A stretch of DNA of 64,000 nt, from contig JAPWDM010000005.1 of assembly GCA_035578155.1 (NCBI GenBank), positions 39,208,108 to 39,272,107 of the forward strand. Direction: 5' to 3'. This DNA comes from Brachynemurus nebulosus. Its lineage: Eukaryota; Arthropoda; Insecta; Neuroptera; Myrmeleontidae. The notes under the pieces are model-generated. The model saw only the letters and a program-made list of their open reading frames with translations, ran no database searches and was not told where the DNA came from. Made by a program: the position numbers and the translations under genes. Shown here piece after piece: positions 61,405 to 64,000 of the stretch (position 1 is the first letter of the stretch; each line of letters opens with the position of its first letter).

Positions 61405-63913
61405 ATTTATGTCAAAAATATATTTTAAGCGAGGTTTATTTAGAAAGTAATGAAACTGTTTAAAAACAGCATTTTAGATTTTGCTTCTATTACTTATAAC
61501 AATATTCATTATTTTTAAATAAAATAACTTAAAGTGAAATAACTTTTTAATAAGAGCAAGATAAGCGAGTCATTCTTTCCAGATTAGTGGGCTAGTTGGT
61601 CCAACATAATTTTGCGTTAAAAATTGTTATTCTGTTGTTTCGTTGTCTCGACATTAATCAATCAATATTTTTGTTCAAATTATACTTTCTTCAACTATTC
61701 GGAAGCTTTGTAATAGAATTTTTAATTAAGGATTTGCTCTAATAGAATATTTTTGTATCACATATTTTACGAAAACGGATTTTAACTGAAGAAAATATAA
61801 AAAAACTTGGAGATTGTAAATCGAATTACAAAGTGAATATATAGTTGAAAGAATTATTTTGTTCCATTATTGTAATATCCACGACTTACTTTGGCAGTTT
61901 ATTGTACTTTTCTATCTATGCAGTTCAGAAACAATTATTTTCTTATTAAAATGTACCGAAACAAATTATATATTTTCTCTGAATACAAAACATTTTTTTA
62001 TCTTTTTTGTCCCTGGTAAAAAAAATTTATAAGAAAAAGAAATCGAACTTCTGTTTTTAACATTTTTACTTTCATAATAATTTTTTCCTCAAAAAAAAAA
62101 AAAAAAAATGAACAAAGCTTTTTGTTGGAACGAAACAAAAAACGAACGTCTCAAACAAAGACCACGATATCCTTTTATTTATAATTCACCCAGAAAAATA
62201 CATATAAATTATATAATCAAAAAACAATTTATAGTCTGCTCAAATGCTCGCAACACTGTTCGACTGCGCCCGGCGAAGACGTTATATTACGATGGGATTA
62301 GAATGAGATATTTCGAGATTAATATAAAATCGAAAACGTGTTTTAAATGTATGAATAATGGTTATTCATACATTATTATTATTCACTTATTTCTATCGCC
62401 TGCGTTCTCCGTCTGTTCTTCGCCGTTTTTTACTTTAGTTCTTCCGGTTTAAATATGTTTCTGTGTATATATTTTCTTGTCTCATTTTTTTCTTGTTCTG
62501 TTGCGATGGGTTGTGAATGGTAAGAAAATATGGAAAATTTGTGCAGAATTATTTTTTATTTTTTGTAATTTATTCATACGCTTGAGTAAATTTGGACCGA
62601 GAAATGTTTCAGTTATTTCTTTTTATGTAGTTGGATTTTGTATAATTGTTTTTTGCGTTGCTTTTTTAGGTCATGAATATTAAAAAATTAGGCATTTGTT
62701 TCCCCATTTTCGTCAGATTTTATTTTAAATCATTTAAAATTTTTGAATATTTCATATTTAAAGAAATTTAAAATAAGCTATAATATATGTACCATTCGAC
62801 TACAAAATTTACATCAGTTTAGACTTCTTCTTAAAAGACAGTTTAGTTCAATATGTTATTATACTACTTACCATTATACTTTTGATTCCCTCCTACATTT
62901 TCACGGTTATAATATAGTTACAAAGCCCGATATTTGTTCTGTATTAGTCTAGATTAAGTTATCTACTTACTTAATACTAGTAAAGTTCGTAGTTTTACTG
63001 GCTCTTGTACTATCAATCATTAGATAAAATACATATAATAAAAATCACGTTTAATTTTTTTTCTCAAAAACTCATAAAACATACGAGAATCCATAAATTG
63101 TTTTTATTACAGCGAAAGAGAATTTTTCATTTTTTAACACTTTCCCATTCGTTTGGCAGTTACTGTCGCAAATAAATATACTAATTTTCGTACATAGTCA
63201 TTTATCAATCACTATCTGATGTGTTGGGTAAATCTATAATCTTCGAAATAAAGGATTATGATTTTATGAACAAAACGTCCGACTTGACTAGCTGTAGCAT
63301 AAGCAGAGCTTATATATATATAAATAAAATCATTAAATTTCATAAACGTAATAAACAGACATGGGAAAAAATGGTCCCTAACAGAATCGTCATATAAAAT
63401 ATTTTATACTGGGGGGCTACGATTGGAACTGGGGGGCTGTCATAAAACGTAAAAATATTAACAATCCTTTTAAAAATCAGTTTTACAACGTTTTACTGTT
63501 AAAACTACATCATCTACGTTGTGTGCGTCTGTTTGTGTTTTTTAATTCCCAATATTTATGAATCTTTTTGTCTGTTATCAATACATACATAATAATAATA
63601 TTATGCTTATATTTTTCTAACGCAAAAACGAAACCACGTTCAAACTTGTAAGTGAACAACAACTGGAGTACCTGATATAATTATACATTTTATTTATATT
63701 AAGCAGGTATTGTTTTTATATAGAAGGTGAGATATACATGTTATTTAAATAATTACAAAGGAAATAGAGATATGTTTACATTAAAAATATTTTCAATTCC
63801 ACTTAATTAATTTCTATTATAGTTGACCACTTATTTATTCAACATTAATTTTATATTAAATTATTAAAAATAGGTAATTTTTAATTTTTAGTGATTTGTT
63901 CTCAAAAGTTTCC
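61405..63913. other. no gene seen
   Basis: AT-rich with a poly-A tract at about 62092-62108. Plus-strand frames at 62108-62452, 62477-62683 and 62743-62952 lack recognisable domains. The sequence AACTGGGGGGCTGTCATAAA at about 63428 is preceded by a partial duplicate (ACTGGGGGGCTACG at about 63408), a short local repeat. Confidence 0.5.
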
Positions 63914-63917
63914 TTAA

Positions 63918-64000
63918 GGGGGACCACTAGTGTGACCGCCTGGAAAAAAGGTGATTTCTGGGAATTTTTTTTAAAGAAAACTACTGTATGGAATGTTTTC
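63918..64000 (-). mobile_element. TTAA element with CACTAGTGTGAC ends, copy D (cut by window end)
   Basis: TTAA at 63914-63917 followed by GGGGGACCACTAGTGTGACC and GCCTGGAAAAAAGGTG, collinear with copy C and inverted relative to copies A and B. Only the first 83 bases are in the window. Confidence 0.88.

Noticed and set aside
62108..62452. 114-codon plus-strand frame after a poly-A tract
   Set aside because: Sequence is compositionally AT-driven without any domain; the poly-A tract precedes the frame rather than following it.

Overview
The window looks like animal nuclear DNA, most likely from an insect. It is very AT-rich and almost devoid of long reading frames. It has short introns of about 55-70 bp in the one recognisable gene, long TA and CA microsatellites, TTAGG-like words, and a dense load of small class II (cut-and-paste) transposon remnants. 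A hemipteran is possible from the general look of the repeats, but this is an impression, not a demonstration. No bacterial-style operons, CRISPR arrays or intact protein-coding genes were found; most long open frames lie inside repeats.

Genes. The only recognisable host gene is a broken copy of COP9 signalosome subunit 8 (CSN8) on the minus strand at 53181-53936. It has four exons with good splice sites, at least three in-frame stops at conserved Gln/Trp positions, and a phase break near the start. A possible single exon of unknown identity lies at 3156-3372 (minus). Two hAT transposase remnants are seen: a large C-terminal part at 29711-31378 (minus) and a 40-residue N-terminal stub at 45798-45920 (plus).

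Mobile elements by type. hAT-type elements with 8-bp target duplications lie at 3549-4577, 5084-5564, 20095-21022, 29396-31534, 31632-32051, 44125-44873, 57983-58172 and 59343-60241. Harbinger-type elements with TAA duplications lie at 2313-2840, 27866-28393 (a nearly identical inverted pair) and 30593-31058, the last inserted inside the hAT transposase remnant. TTAA-targeting (piggyBac-like) elements lie at 9671-10925, 11654-12581, 15445-16285, 18565-19455, 23556-24670, 36947-37816, 55279-56200 and from 63918 past the window end. Further non-autonomous elements with terminal inverted repeats lie at 13354-14490, 18014-18257, 25763-26918, 34278-35622, 46514-47483 and 49441-50141.

Other structure. 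There is a higher-order tandem array at 50308-51715, a roughly 785-bp foldback at 60617-61402 carrying nuclear-receptor-like half-sites, a conserved double hairpin at 26503 and 50183, and a tRNA-Thr-like sequence at 46384. The strongest candidate for something not well described is a set of elements (25763, 34278, 46514, 49441 and the core of 13354) built alike. Each repeats its own short GC-rich word many times in both orientations, and several start with the same AGGGGA head although the words differ.
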